Shown: one piece after another, positions 27,462-36,239 of the stretch
Layout of the letters: each line of letters starts with the position of its first letter
Numbering within the stretch: the first letter of the stretch is position 1
Origin: Shimia marina
Lineage (GTDB): Bacteria > Pseudomonadota > Alphaproteobacteria > Rhodobacterales > Rhodobacteraceae
Assembly (NCBI RefSeq): GCF_001458175.1
Contig: NZ_CYPW01000017.1
Location: 138,881-202,880 of the forward strand
DNA length: 64,000 bases
Direction: 5' to 3'
Notes under the pieces: generated by a model
Databases searched by the model: none
Told to the model about the DNA's origin: nothing
Seen by the model: the letters and a program-made list of their open reading frames with translations, nothing else
Program-made: the position numbers and the translations under genes

Positions 27462-28436
27462 ATGAAACACGCAGAAACAGTCACTTTTGGCGGATCGGGC
27501 CTGAACCGCGCCGCAGAGTTGCGCGGCGACACAGCCGATCAATTGGCCACAGATATCAACAGTCGGACGATTGTCCTGTGGCGTGGTAAGCCTCTCATCG
27601 CAGGTACAGATCACGATAGGCTTGCCCTCTTGCCAATGAACCACATCCTCTTCGCTGACCTGCCACCGCCGCAAGTGCCCCCCATTTTTCTTGGCTTGTC
27701 TGATGAAGGCCATCCTGTTTTTGCCAGGGACGTCTCAGCTTGGGCTCCGGAAGGTTTGGACACCAAAAGCCTGCAGCAGTTTTTTGATCCATCTGAACAA
27801 CACCACCCCGCTCTGCCCAACGACCATCTCTTCTTAGAGCTGCGCGGCGTCATGACTCGTTTGTCAGCACGTGACGCAGAACTTGCCGCAACAGCGCGCG
27901 CCATCTTTGGCTGGCATAAATCACATCGATTTTGCGCGGCTTGCGGCGCAGAAAGCCGCATGGCCATGTCGGGCTGGCAACGCAATTGCCCAAGCTGTCA
28001 AACCCCTCACTTTCCGCGCACGGATCCAGTCGTGATCATGTTGGTCACGCGTGGCAACAAAGTCCTTATGGGCAGGTCTCCTGGCTGGCCAGAAGGCATG
28101 TACTCACTTCTGGCCGGCTTTGTGGAACCGGGCGAAACGCTCGAGGCTGCGGTCCGTCGCGAAGTGGTCGAAGAAGCTGGTATCAAAGTTGGAGCAGTCA
28201 GCTATCTGGCCAGCCAACCTTGGCCCTTCCCGTCATCGTTGATGTTTGGCTGCAAAGGCGAAGCCTTAACCGATGAGATTACGGTCGACCCAAACGAACT
28301 TGAGGATGCCCTCTGGGTCAGTCGCGAGGAAATGCTTCAGGTTTTTGCAGGTCAGCACAAAAAACTAAAACCTGCCCGCAAAGGCGCAATTGCGCATTTT
28401 CTCCTGCGAAACTGGCTTGCAGACAGGATGGATTGA
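27462..28436 (+). CDS. nudC: NAD-capped RNA hydrolase / NADH pyrophosphatase
   Basis: A 324-residue NudC that cleaves NAD(H) to NMN(H) and AMP and can remove NAD caps from RNA. An N-terminal domain is followed by a zinc ribbon (Cys158, 161, 176, 179) and a Nudix box, GFVEPGETLEAAVRREVVEEAG (219-240), then the family signature SQPWPFPSSLM. The ATG at 27462 has AGGAG six bases away; the in-frame ATG at 27432 does not. It precedes the SRPBCC gene by 60 bp on the same strand. Confidence 0.94.
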   Translation: MKHAETVTFGGSGLNRAAELRGDTADQLATDINSRTIVLWRGKPLIAGTDHDRLALLPMNHILFADLPPPQVPPIFLGLSDEGHPVFARDVSAWAPEGLDTKSLQQFFDPSEQHHPALPNDHLFLELRGVMTRLSARDAELAATARAIFGWHKSHRFCAACGAESRMAMSGWQRNCPSCQTPHFPRTDPVVIMLVTRGNKVLMGRSPGWPEGMYSLLAGFVEPGETLEAAVRREVVEEAGIKVGAVSYLASQPWPFPSSLMFGCKGEALTDEITVDPNELEDALWVSREEMLQVFAGQHKKLKPARKGAIAHFLLRNWLADRMD

Positions 28437-28496
28437 CGCGACTATAGCGGCCAATCAAACGCATTTTCCCCACCCCCTTAATTGAACAGAGGCACC

Positions 28497-28964
28497 ATGG
28501 AACTCACAGGCAGAGAAGACATCGACGTACCCATCGACCAAGCATTTGAAATGCTGACCGATGTGGAAGTCTATGAGCGTGCCGCCCTACGTCGGGGGGC
28601 CGAAGTGACAAGGCAGGACAGTCTGGCCAAAGCCGGCGTGGGTGCGAAATGGGATATCGCCTTTGAGTTTCGGGGCAAACCGCGCGAAATGCAGCTGGAA
28701 ATTATCAGCTTTGATTCTCCCAACGAAATTGGGATGCAGGCCAAGCTGCAAGGCCTCGAAACCGATATCAAAGTGGAACTTGTTGCACTCTCAAGAACCA
28801 AGACGCGCATTCAGTTCTGGAGCGGCATGCGTGCTAAGTCTCTCTCCGCACGGCTTCTGTTGCAATCTTTGAAATTGGCCCGGGGCAACCTCAACACCCG
28901 TCTGTCCAAACGTCTTGCGGCTCTGCGCGAAGACCTTCAGGATCGCTATTCGCGTATGAGCTAA
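28497..28964 (+). CDS. SRPBCC-fold (START/polyketide cyclase-like) protein
   Basis: A 155-residue protein with the pattern of the SRPBCC ligand-binding fold: an N-terminal strand, PIDQAFEMLTDVEVYERAALRRG resembling the first helix region, several strands, and a long C-terminal helix (about 118-150) rich in Leu and Arg. It may bind a hydrophobic ligand; none can be named. Start ATG 28497 with AGAGG upstream. It probably shares a transcript with nudC and ends at a terminator before pheA. Confidence 0.75.
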   Translation: MELTGREDIDVPIDQAFEMLTDVEVYERAALRRGAEVTRQDSLAKAGVGAKWDIAFEFRGKPREMQLEIISFDSPNEIGMQAKLQGLETDIKVELVALSRTKTRIQFWSGMRAKSLSARLLLQSLKLARGNLNTRLSKRLAALREDLQDRYSRMS

Positions 28965-29008
28965 ACCGCCCCCGCGCGAGTTAAAGCCAATGTTCTGCAA
29001 CAGAAAAG

Positions 29009-29031
29009 GCGCCGACAAAGGCGCTCTTTTT
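29009..29031. terminator. Terminator between the SRPBCC gene and pheA
   Basis: A short GCGCC/GGCGC stem with a six-base loop followed by TCTTTTTT on the plus strand; A residues on the other side may allow it to serve pheA too. Confidence 0.65.
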
Positions 29032-29056
29032 ACATTTAGAAGTCCAGCGGAAGCGT

Positions 29057-29902
29057 TTAGCGCAACCCGTCTCGTTCTGCCGGATACACACCAATGATGG
29101 ATACGTTGGTTGTGAAATACCGCAATTCATCCATCGCCAACTGTACGGCACGGTCCTCTGGATGGCCTTCAATATCGGCATAAAACTGCGTTGCTGTGAA
29201 GCTACCCCGCACCATGTAGCTTTCCAGCTTCGTCATGTTGATGCCATTCGTCGCAAAACCGCCCATGGCCTTATAAAGGGCCGCCGGGATGTTGCGCACT
29301 TCAAACACAAACGTTGTCATCATTTTGCGATCCGCACGGCGCGCATAATCTGGCTCGCGGGACATGATAAGAAAGCGGGTTGTATTGTGCCCATGGTCCT
29401 CAACATCACGTGCCAGGACATCTAGGCCATAAATCTCTGCAGCCAACTCAGAAGCAAGCACCCCCTCGTTACGTTTTTGCCCCTCCGACAGCTCTCTCGC
29501 AGCGCCGGCACTGTCCACCGCAGAAAAGGCTTTCATGCCGTGTGATTTCAGAAAACTCGCAGACTGAGGCAAGAGCACCAGATGAGCGCGCACCGTATCA
29601 ATCTCATCAATGGAAACGCCCGGCAGCCCCATAAGGCTGATGCGCACGCGCACGAAAGCCTCATCCACAATGTGCAATCCGCTTTCTGGGAGCAGGCGGT
29701 GAATATCCGCCACGCGCCCATAGGTCGAATTTTCAATCGGCAGCATCGCGAGATCCGCTTCGCCGGTCTTCACTGCCGCAATCACATCCTCAAATGTGCG
29801 GCAGGGCATGGCCTCCATATCTGGACGCGCTTTTTGACAGGCTTCATGAGAATAGGCCCCGGCCTCTCCCTGAAATGCGATACGATTGGTCGTCTTGATC
29901 AT
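29057..29902 (-). CDS. pheA: Prephenate dehydratase
   Basis: A 281-residue monofunctional enzyme converting prephenate to phenylpyruvate in phenylalanine synthesis. The catalytic domain starts IAFQGEAGAYSHEA and contains PIENSTYGRV and the TRFL motif; a C-terminal ACT domain from about 195 (FVFEVRNIPAALYKAMGGFATNGINMTKLES) binds Phe for feedback inhibition. Start ATG 29902 with GAGGGAC upstream. Divergent from the cytochrome gene. The matching chorismate mutase is a separate gene at 49437. Confidence 0.95.
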   Translation of the reverse strand: MIKTTNRIAFQGEAGAYSHEACQKARPDMEAMPCRTFEDVIAAVKTGEADLAMLPIENSTYGRVADIHRLLPESGLHIVDEAFVRVRISLMGLPGVSIDEIDTVRAHLVLLPQSASFLKSHGMKAFSAVDSAGAARELSEGQKRNEGVLASELAAEIYGLDVLARDVEDHGHNTTRFLIMSREPDYARRADRKMMTTFVFEVRNIPAALYKAMGGFATNGINMTKLESYMVRGSFTATQFYADIEGHPEDRAVQLAMDELRYFTTNVSIIGVYPAERDGLR

Positions 29903-30045
29903 GTCCGTCCCTCGTTCCCCCGAAACTCGTCGTTTTTTTAGCAACTTCTACGCTAGGGGGGCGTTTCGTCGCGGTAACTATACCTTGCGTTCTGTTAGGG
30001 GAAGCGGATAGATAGCCGACAAACGCCACGAGATGGAAACGTAGC

Positions 30046-30573
30046 ATGTTTGACACGATGACAATCACCAAAGTAGTGGGCGCCCTTTGCGGCACCCTGC
30101 TGGTTTTTATGCTGGGCGGCTGGGCCGCAGAAGCGCTTTACCACACAGGACCCTCTGGCCACGGCCACGGCGAAGCCAAGCAGGCCTATGTGATTGAAGT
30201 AGAAGGCGGCGACGAAGCCGCAGCTGAAGTGGACGAAGGCCCAACTCTTGAAGAGCTGCTCGCCAGTGCAGACGTCGACAAAGGTGCCAAGGTGTTTGGC
30301 AAATGCAAGGCCTGCCACAAGTTAGATGATGGCGCGAACGGCACCGGCCCGCACCTCTATGCCGTGGTGAATCGCCAGGTGGATTCGGTCGCTGGCTTTA
30401 ACTACTCCGGCGCTCTGGAAGCCGTCGCTGACACGTGGTCGCCAGAAAACCTCGACGGCTTCCTGACCAACCCGAAGAAATTCGCACCGGGCACCAAGAT
30501 GTCTTTCTCCGGCCTGAAAAAGGCAACCGATCGCGCAAACCTGATCGCGTATCTGGAGACAATTGGCGGCTAA
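30046..30573 (+). CDS. Membrane-anchored cytochrome c (CycM/c552-type)
   Basis: A 175-residue class I cytochrome c held by an uncleaved N-terminal helix (about 8-30), followed by an Ala/Glu/Asp-rich linker (about 45-75). The heme site is CKACH at 87-91 and the sixth ligand is probably Met152 in PGTKMSFSG. CycM-type proteins carry electrons from the bc1 complex to cytochrome oxidases. Followed by a strong terminator; divergent from pheA. Confidence 0.92.
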   Translation: MFDTMTITKVVGALCGTLLVFMLGGWAAEALYHTGPSGHGHGEAKQAYVIEVEGGDEAAAEVDEGPTLEELLASADVDKGAKVFGKCKACHKLDDGANGTGPHLYAVVNRQVDSVAGFNYSGALEAVADTWSPENLDGFLTNPKKFAPGTKMSFSGLKKATDRANLIAYLETIGG

Positions 30574-30595
30574 GCCAAACAGCTTCGATCTGTTT

Positions 30596-30627
30596 AAAAG
30601 ACCGCAACACCCGTTGCGGTCTTTTTT
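30596..30627. terminator. Terminator after the cytochrome c gene
   Basis: A 12-bp perfect stem AAAAGACCGCAA with its complement, a six-base loop, and TTTTTT. It also separates the convergent phosphatase gene. Confidence 0.92.
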
Positions 30628-30644
30628 GTTTTACGCGCTTGTTG

Positions 30645-31157
30645 CTAAGCCCGCTCAACACGCCCCTCGGTCGCCCAGACCATCTGCGCATCTGTTTCAA
30701 TGGCGCAGGGGCGCAAGTCGCGCAGACGCGACAGCGCCTCGCCCAAGGGTTCCCCCATCCCCAAGAGCAAACGCAGCAAGACCATACCTGAGCGGCCGCA
30801 TCCGCCACGGCAATGCACGAGCACTTTGCCACCTGCCTCAAGCACCTTTTTGACCTGCGCAAGGAGTGCCGGCCATTCCCTCTCTCGCGCGCGGTCAGGA
30901 ACGTCAAAATCTCGAATCGGCCAGTGAACCCATGTCATCCCTGCCCCGGAAAGCGCATCCGGTAACGCAGCCGCTCCCAAGGCCTGCATTTCACACACCT
31001 CCGTCAACCCAATGACCAAATCAGCACCCCAAGCACGAAGCGTAGCCACATCATGCTCATGCCTCCCACCGGCACCGGGCAAAGGGGACAACGCCAGCTG
31101 GCCGCCTCCCACAGTCAATGCGTAAAGTTCCAGTCCCAGGTTTTCTTCTACGTCCAC
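30645..31157 (-). CDS. Dual-specificity/tyrosine-type protein phosphatase
   Basis: A 170-residue cysteine phosphatase. The P-loop HCRGGCGRSG (His115, Cys116, Arg122) matches HCX5R, and IRDFDVPD supplies a candidate general acid, Asp85. It resembles small bacterial cyclin-dependent-kinase-inhibitor-3-like or DSP proteins; phosphoprotein or other phosphoester substrates are possible. Start is GTG 31157 with AGGAGGGG five bases upstream; the ATG at 31161 is out of frame. It converges with the cytochrome gene and is divergent from dnaX. Confidence 0.8.
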   Translation of the reverse strand: MDVEENLGLELYALTVGGGQLALSPLPGAGGRHEHDVATLRAWGADLVIGLTEVCEMQALGAAALPDALSGAGMTWVHWPIRDFDVPDRAREREWPALLAQVKKVLEAGGKVLVHCRGGCGRSGMVLLRLLLGMGEPLGEALSRLRDLRPCAIETDAQMVWATEGRVERA

Positions 31158-31301
31158 CCATACCCCTCCTAATCATCACCAAGCCAATCAGGCCACGCCG
31201 CCGCTTATCCGGTGGACGCGCCGCCTTACCCCCCTTAACCTGCGCCAGACCACTCCATCTGACCAGCCGAATCTCAATGGCTCAGCATTTTCAGGACTCA
31301 C

Positions 31302-33086
31302 ATGACCGATACACCCGACACCGCCTATCAGGTTCTAGCGCGCAAATACCGCCCAGAAACCTTTGCGGATCTGGTTGGGCAGGATGCCATGGTGCGCACG
31401 CTCAAAAATGCCTTTGAAGCGGACCGCATTGCGCAGGCCTTTGTCATGACCGGCATTCGCGGCACCGGCAAAACCACCACCGCCCGGATTATTGCCAAAG
31501 GCATGAACTGTATCGGGCCGGATGGCGGCTCTGGGCCCACCACGGACCCCTGTGGCCAATGTGAACATTGCGTTGCCATCATGGAAGGCCGGCATGTCGA
31601 TGTCATGGAGATGGACGCTGCCTCTCGCACGGGTGTGAATGACATCCGTGAAATCATCGATTCGGTCCATTATCGCGCGGCCTCGGCGCGCTATAAAATC
31701 TACATCATTGATGAGGTGCATATGCTCTCCACCAGCGCGTTCAATGCGCTGCTCAAAACATTGGAAGAGCCGCCCGCCCATGTGAAATTCATCTTTGCGA
31801 CCACTGAGATCCGCAAAGTTCCTGTGACCGTGCTGTCTCGCTGTCAGCGGTTTGACCTGCGCCGAATCGAACCGGAAGACATGATTGGCATGCTGCGCCG
31901 CATTGCCACCTCTGAGGGGGCAGAGATTGCCGAAGACGCGCTGGCGCTGATCACCCGCGCCGCCGAAGGCTCTGCGCGGGATGCCACCTCTCTGCTAGAT
32001 CAGGCCATTTCCCACGGCGCGGGAGAGACAACAGCCGAGCAGGTGCGTGCGATGCTCGGGCTTGCAGACCGCGGCCGCGTACTGGATCTCTTCGACATGA
32101 TTCTGCGTGGCGACGCAGGCAACGCCCTCAATGAAATCGCCGCGCAATACGCAGATGGCGCAGACCCGATGGCTGTGCTGCGCGATCTTGCAGAGATCAC
32201 CCATTGGGTGTCCGTTGTGAAAATCACGCCCGAGGCCGCAGAAGATCCCACAGTTGGCCCCGATGAGCGCGCACGCGGTCAAACCATGGCCAATGAATTG
32301 CCGATGCGCGTGCTGACTCGCATGTGGCAAATGTTGCTCAAGGCACTGGAAGAGGTGGCCGCAGCGCCCAACGCGATGATGGCCGCTGAAATGGCGATCA
32401 TACGCCTGACCCATGTGGCGGATCTGCCAAGCCCAGAAGAACTGCTGCGCAAACTGCAAGACACGCCACCGCCCCCGCCACCCCCCAATGGCGGTGGCGG
32501 AGGCTACGCCGGTGGCACAGGGCCGGGGTCTACCAATGCGCAAGGCGGCCCCATGGGCGGAGGCTCCGGCCCGATACATGGCGCCCCAACGGCGCAGGGG
32601 CGTGCAAGCGGCGTTGCAGCGACGGCATTGGCCGTGCAAAATGATGCGGCCTTGGCCAAATATGTCACATTCGAACATGTCCTCGAACTGATCCGCACGC
32701 GCCGCGATGGGGTGCTGCGTGTGCATGTGGAAGAGTATGTCCGACTGGCCTCCTATCAGCCCGGTCGTATCGAATTTGAACCCGCCCCCGGTGCACCCAA
32801 TGATCTTGCACAGCGGCTCGGCAGCCAGCTGCAACGCTGGACAGGGGCACGCTGGGCCATCATTTTGGTCAACGAAGGCGGCGCACCCTCCGTCGCTGAA
32901 ATTCGCGATGCTGCCAAAAATCAGATGCGCGCCGAGGCTTCGGCACACCCGCTGGTGCAAGCGGTGCTGAGTGCCTTTCCCAAGGCCAAAATCACCGACA
33001 TCAAATCCCGTCGCGAGCTGGCCAATGAAGCCTTGGCAGAAGCGCTGCCCGAAGTTGAGGATGAATGGGATCCGTTTGAGGAGTGA
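31302..33086 (+). CDS. dnaX: DNA polymerase III subunits gamma and tau
   Basis: A 594-residue clamp-loader ATPase. The AAA+ domain starts YQVLARKYRPETFADLVGQDAM, with Walker A GIRGTGKT (51-58), a four-Cys zinc module (about 70-95), DEVHMLS Walker B and the SRC sensor region in VLSRCQRFDLRR. A Pro/Gly-rich linker (about 388-440) leads to the tau C-terminal domain that binds the polymerase core. I saw no clear A-rich slippery heptamer for making gamma. It begins the dnaX-ybaB-recR order common in bacteria. Confidence 0.97.
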   Translation: MTDTPDTAYQVLARKYRPETFADLVGQDAMVRTLKNAFEADRIAQAFVMTGIRGTGKTTTARIIAKGMNCIGPDGGSGPTTDPCGQCEHCVAIMEGRHVDVMEMDAASRTGVNDIREIIDSVHYRAASARYKIYIIDEVHMLSTSAFNALLKTLEEPPAHVKFIFATTEIRKVPVTVLSRCQRFDLRRIEPEDMIGMLRRIATSEGAEIAEDALALITRAAEGSARDATSLLDQAISHGAGETTAEQVRAMLGLADRGRVLDLFDMILRGDAGNALNEIAAQYADGADPMAVLRDLAEITHWVSVVKITPEAAEDPTVGPDERARGQTMANELPMRVLTRMWQMLLKALEEVAAAPNAMMAAEMAIIRLTHVADLPSPEELLRKLQDTPPPPPPPNGGGGGYAGGTGPGSTNAQGGPMGGGSGPIHGAPTAQGRASGVAATALAVQNDAALAKYVTFEHVLELIRTRRDGVLRVHVEEYVRLASYQPGRIEFEPAPGAPNDLAQRLGSQLQRWTGARWAIILVNEGGAPSVAEIRDAAKNQMRAEASAHPLVQAVLSAFPKAKITDIKSRRELANEALAEALPEVEDEWDPFEE

Positions 33087-33284
33087 GCACCGTCTCAGAA
33101 ACGAGACAGTGGATCGTTTCTGGTGCGACAAGCCATCTGCCCACGGACACACAATAGTTTAGACCTTACGGTCACAGACCGTCACGAGAACGCCTTCCAG
33201 CATCTTACGAAACATGCCCCCCCCTTGTGACGCGGACACTTCATCCGTATCTACACCTCAAACAAAGTTTCTAGGAGACAGCCA

Positions 33285-33629
33285 ATGCTCAAAGGTCTAG
33301 GCAATCTCGGCGATATGGCCGGCATGATGAAAAAAGCCCAGCAAATGCAAACCAAGATGACCGAGATGCAGGATGAACTGCATAACATCATGGTGGTGGG
33401 CGAAAGCGGTGCAGGTCTGGTCAAGGCCACCGCCTCTGCCAAAGGCGAGCTGAAAGCGCTCGACATCGACCCGTCGATCTTTAACGGCGACGACAAAGAA
33501 GTGGTCGAAGACCTGATCCTTGCCGCCATCAAAGATGCCCAGAGCAAAGCCAATGATCGCGCACAGGAAGAGCTTGGCAAAATCACCTCTGAGCTTGGTC
33601 TGCCAGCAGACATGAAGCTGCCCTTCTAA
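33285..33629 (+). CDS. ybaB: YbaB/EbfC nucleoid-associated protein
   Basis: A 114-residue DNA-binding protein with the family start [22 protein letters not shown] and the compact alpha-beta-alpha core ([18 protein letters not shown]). YbaB dimers bind DNA non-specifically and its gene nearly always lies between dnaX and recR, as here. ATG has AGGAG upstream; 198 bp from dnaX. Confidence 0.95.
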   Translation: MLKGLGNLGDMAGMMKKAQQMQTKMTEMQDELHNIMVVGESGAGLVKATASAKGELKALDIDPSIFNGDDKEVVEDLILAAIKDAQSKANDRAQEELGKITSELGLPADMKLPF

Positions 33630-33709
33630 AGGACGGCAGCAAAGGCGCGTGTGTTTCAGATTGGGCCTTGCTATACCCTAAGAAAAGGGTTGTCAGAAAA
33701 GGCCCGGAC

Positions 33710-34300
33710 ATGAGCAGTTCCGAAATTGATGCGCTGATTGAAATGATGGCCAAGCTGCCCGGGCTTGGCCCCCGCTCCGCAAGGCGCGCCGTGCTCCACT
33801 TGATCCGCAAGCGCGCGCTTTTGCTCACCCCTCTGGCTGACGCCATGCAGGAAGTGGCCGTAACGGCCCGAGAATGTCTCAACTGCGGCAATGTGGGCAC
33901 CTCTGATATCTGCGACATCTGCAATTCAGAGAAGCGCGCCACCGGCGTGCTTTGCGTTGTGGAAGACGTCTCTGATCTCTGGGCCATGGAGCGCGCAGAA
34001 GTCTTCGATGGCCGCTACCATGTCTTGGGCGGCACGCTCTCCGCACTGGACGGTGTCGGCCCCGAAGATCTCTCCATCCCCCGCTTGATTGACCGCGTCA
34101 CCAGCGAGGGCATCACCGAAGTCATTCTGGCCCTCAATGCCACTGTGGATGGGCAAACAACAGCGCACTATATCGCAGACCAACTGGAGGATCAGGTGAC
34201 CCTGACCTCGCTGGCGCAGGGCGTCCCTGTGGGCGGTGAGCTAGATTATCTGGACGAAGGCACGATTTCCGCCGCCCTTTCCGCGCGCAAAACGCTCTGA
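33710..34300 (+). CDS. recR: Recombination mediator RecR
   Basis: A 196-residue protein of the RecFOR pathway that helps load RecA at gaps. An N-terminal helix-hairpin-helix region ([19 protein letters not shown]), a four-Cys zinc finger ([16 protein letters not shown]), a Toprim domain ([15 protein letters not shown] to about 165) and a C-terminal Walker-B-like end are all present. Start ATG 33710; a TTG at 33668 is unlikely. Confidence 0.97.
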   Translation: MSSSEIDALIEMMAKLPGLGPRSARRAVLHLIRKRALLLTPLADAMQEVAVTARECLNCGNVGTSDICDICNSEKRATGVLCVVEDVSDLWAMERAEVFDGRYHVLGGTLSALDGVGPEDLSIPRLIDRVTSEGITEVILALNATVDGQTTAHYIADQLEDQVTLTSLAQGVPVGGELDYLDEGTISAALSARKTL

Positions 34301-34310
34301 CGCCAGCAAA

Positions 34311-34359
34311 GCGGCGGGTCACCGACAGCGGCAGTTGCCACCAAGGGTCTACCCGCCGC
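34311..34359. repeat. Inverted repeat after recR
   Basis: Nine-base perfect arms GCGGCGGGT (34311-34319) and ACCCGCCGC (34351-34359) separated by 31 bases, 11 bp past the recR stop. No T run; possibly a transcript-end structure. Confidence 0.45.
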
Positions 34360-34405
34360 ACCGCTCATGTTGCACAGGTTGCAGGCGTCGTGCCGTCGCT
34401 GGCTT

Positions 34406-34430
34406 TGCACCATACACTCTGCACCATACA
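34406..34430. repeat. Tandem 11-bp direct repeat
   Basis: TGCACCATACA occurs twice with a three-base spacer (34406-34416 and 34420-34430) in the convergent space between recR and trcR. Function unknown. Confidence 0.6.
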
Positions 34431-34457
34431 AAAAGGGCACCCAATTGCAGGCGCCCC
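34429..34457 (-). terminator. Terminator of trcR
   Basis: Minus-strand stem GGGCGCC paired with GGTGCCC (one wobble), seven-base loop, then TTTTT. Confidence 0.75.
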
Positions 34458-34484
34458 ATTTCGGTAGATTTTTTAAGGCCCAGT

Positions 34485-35243
34485 TCAGCGTGGCTGTTCG
34501 TCTTCATCGCCACCTGGCAGATTGAAGAAGCTGTCAGCATCCGCAAAGGCATCATCCGAGCGGGTGTCCAGATCATCCTCATCGTCATCATCGGCCAGAG
34601 AGAATGTCTCCAGACCTTCGATCGCGGATGGGAATTTGGGCTCTGCTTCCATTTCCAGAGACTGCTCAGTCGACACAAGCTTACGGCGCTCGTCATCAGA
34701 CATGATGCCACCTTCAGCAGCCTTCTTCGCAGCCGCTTTCTGAACAGCCGCATCCAGTTCGGACTGCTTACAGAGCCCCAGCGCAACCGGATCAATCGGT
34801 TGAATATTGGCAATGTTCCAATGGGTACGTTCGCGGATCGCCTGAATGGTCGGTTTGGTTGTCCCCACAAGCTTGCCGATCTGGCCATCAGACAGCTCCG
34901 GGTGGAATTTAACCAGCCAAAGGATAGACGCTGGACGGTCCTGACGTTTGGACAGTGGCGTATACCGTGGGCCGCGGCGCTTCTCTTCCCCGGAAGCCGC
35001 CGCATTGAATTTCAAACGCAGCTTATGCAGCGGGCTGTTCTCTGCAGAGATGATTTCCTCCTGAACCAACTGATTGTTAGCCACAGGGTCAAAGCCCTTC
35101 ACGCCGGTGGCCACATCGCCATCTGCAATGCCCTGGATTTCCAACTCATGCATGCCAACAAAATCCGCAATCTGCTTGAAGCTGATCGTGGTGTTGTCCA
35201 CCAGCCAAACGGCGGTGGCCTTCGGGTGCAACAGCTTAGCCAT
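34485..35243 (-). CDS. trcR: Cell-cycle transcriptional regulator TrcR (DUF1013)
   Basis: A 252-residue protein of the DUF1013/TrcR family, essentially limited to alphaproteobacteria and linked by literature to cell-cycle transcription. The N-terminal 140 residues are highly typical (MAKLLHPKATAVWLVDNTTISFKQIADFVGMHELEI; GPRYTPLSKRQDRPASILWLVKFHPELSDGQIGKLVGTTKPTI), with two helix-turn-helix-like segments. The tail is Ala/Lys-rich and then strongly acidic (DDDDEDDLDTRSDD). It stands alone with its own terminator. Confidence 0.9.
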   Translation of the reverse strand: MAKLLHPKATAVWLVDNTTISFKQIADFVGMHELEIQGIADGDVATGVKGFDPVANNQLVQEEIISAENSPLHKLRLKFNAAASGEEKRRGPRYTPLSKRQDRPASILWLVKFHPELSDGQIGKLVGTTKPTIQAIRERTHWNIANIQPIDPVALGLCKQSELDAAVQKAAAKKAAEGGIMSDDERRKLVSTEQSLEMEAEPKFPSAIEGLETFSLADDDDEDDLDTRSDDAFADADSFFNLPGGDEDEQPR

Positions 35244-35396
35244 GTCATCTACTCCTTACAAATATCTTCCCCACACAGCATACATCTGTCCCGTCGCCTG
35301 ACTTTCATCAGACGGCACCGATGGTCTGGTGCGGGTTTCCGTTGTCGGGGAACTTGATCGGGATATAGTGCGCCCAAGTAAAAAAGGAAAGAGTGA

Positions 35397-36239
35397 ATGC
35401 GGTTATTGATCTGCGCTGCGATTTTAACAACGAACGTCGCCTCCAGCGCTGTGGCTTCAGAAACAGTATCCCTCGCAACCCCGCCTGCGAGTGCGCATCA
35501 AGTCATCACAACCCTCTCAAAAGACATCTATCGTCTTGCCGAGCGTAGCGGTGGCACGCCAGAACAATGGCGCACACTGGAAAACAAGGCGCTCACCGCC
35601 CTTAAACACGTGGAAGGCCAATCTCCTGAAACTCTCGTGGCGCAGGATGCCAAAGGCCGCACTCCGCTGATGCTGGCAGCCAGCGCAGGCTATCTGCCAA
35701 TCGTCCGGGTGCTGTTGGAAAATGCCAGTGTGACGGCCAGCATTGAACACAAAAATCCAGAGGGCGCAGATGCCTATGATCTCGCTCTGCTCGCCAGCAG
35801 GATCAACCTGAGAACCTGCCACCCCACGTCAGAGAACCCTTTCCAGCTGGTGCCCTTCATGGTCACACAGCCCTACTATGAAGCGCGTCAGCCATACCCT
35901 GAGATTTTAACACTTCTGGAAGAAGCAGGCGCAGACCCATCACAAGAGACTGCCCGCACGCTCTGGCTCAAGAACTGTTCCAACCCTAGTACCAAACATC
36001 AACAGGCCATTGCCACCTCCAGCAATCTGCCGCAAACCTTGGCAGACATACGCCATGATGTTGACCGGAAAGCCAAACTGCAGGAAATCAGAGAAGGTGC
36101 CGACCTGTTACGTGAGATATTCGCACCGCGTGTCCAATCCGGCAAAATGAGCCAAAAGGAGCTGGATGCGGAGATTGCAAAGCTTTACGCTCAGTCAGGC
36201 TTTGAACCACCCACGGCCGCAACAGGAGACAGCCAGTGA
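35397..36239 (+). CDS. Secreted ankyrin-repeat-like protein
   Basis: A 280-residue protein with a signal peptide (MRLLICAAILTTNVASSAVA). Residues about 84-135 carry at least one good ankyrin repeat (DAKGRTPLMLAASAGYLPIVRVLLENA) and a second, weaker one; the rest is mostly helical, with two cysteines at CHPTSENP and KNCSNP. The stop codon overlaps the start of the RNase T2 gene (GTGA), so the two are translationally coupled. It may bind or restrain that RNase in the periplasm; this is inference. Confidence 0.75.
   Translation: MRLLICAAILTTNVASSAVASETVSLATPPASAHQVITTLSKDIYRLAERSGGTPEQWRTLENKALTALKHVEGQSPETLVAQDAKGRTPLMLAASAGYLPIVRVLLENASVTASIEHKNPEGADAYDLALLASRINLRTCHPTSENPFQLVPFMVTQPYYEARQPYPEILTLLEEAGADPSQETARTLWLKNCSNPSTKHQQAIATSSNLPQTLADIRHDVDRKAKLQEIREGADLLREIFAPRVQSGKMSQKELDAEIAKLYAQSGFEPPTAATGDSQ

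Noticed and set aside
31995-33152. 385-codon minus-strand open frame
   Set aside because: Antisense to dnaX, whose motifs are clear.
33087-33284. Short hairpins (GTCTC/GAGAC, ACGGTC/GACCGT) before ybaB
   Set aside because: Arms of five to six bases with no T run or consistent layout; likely chance.
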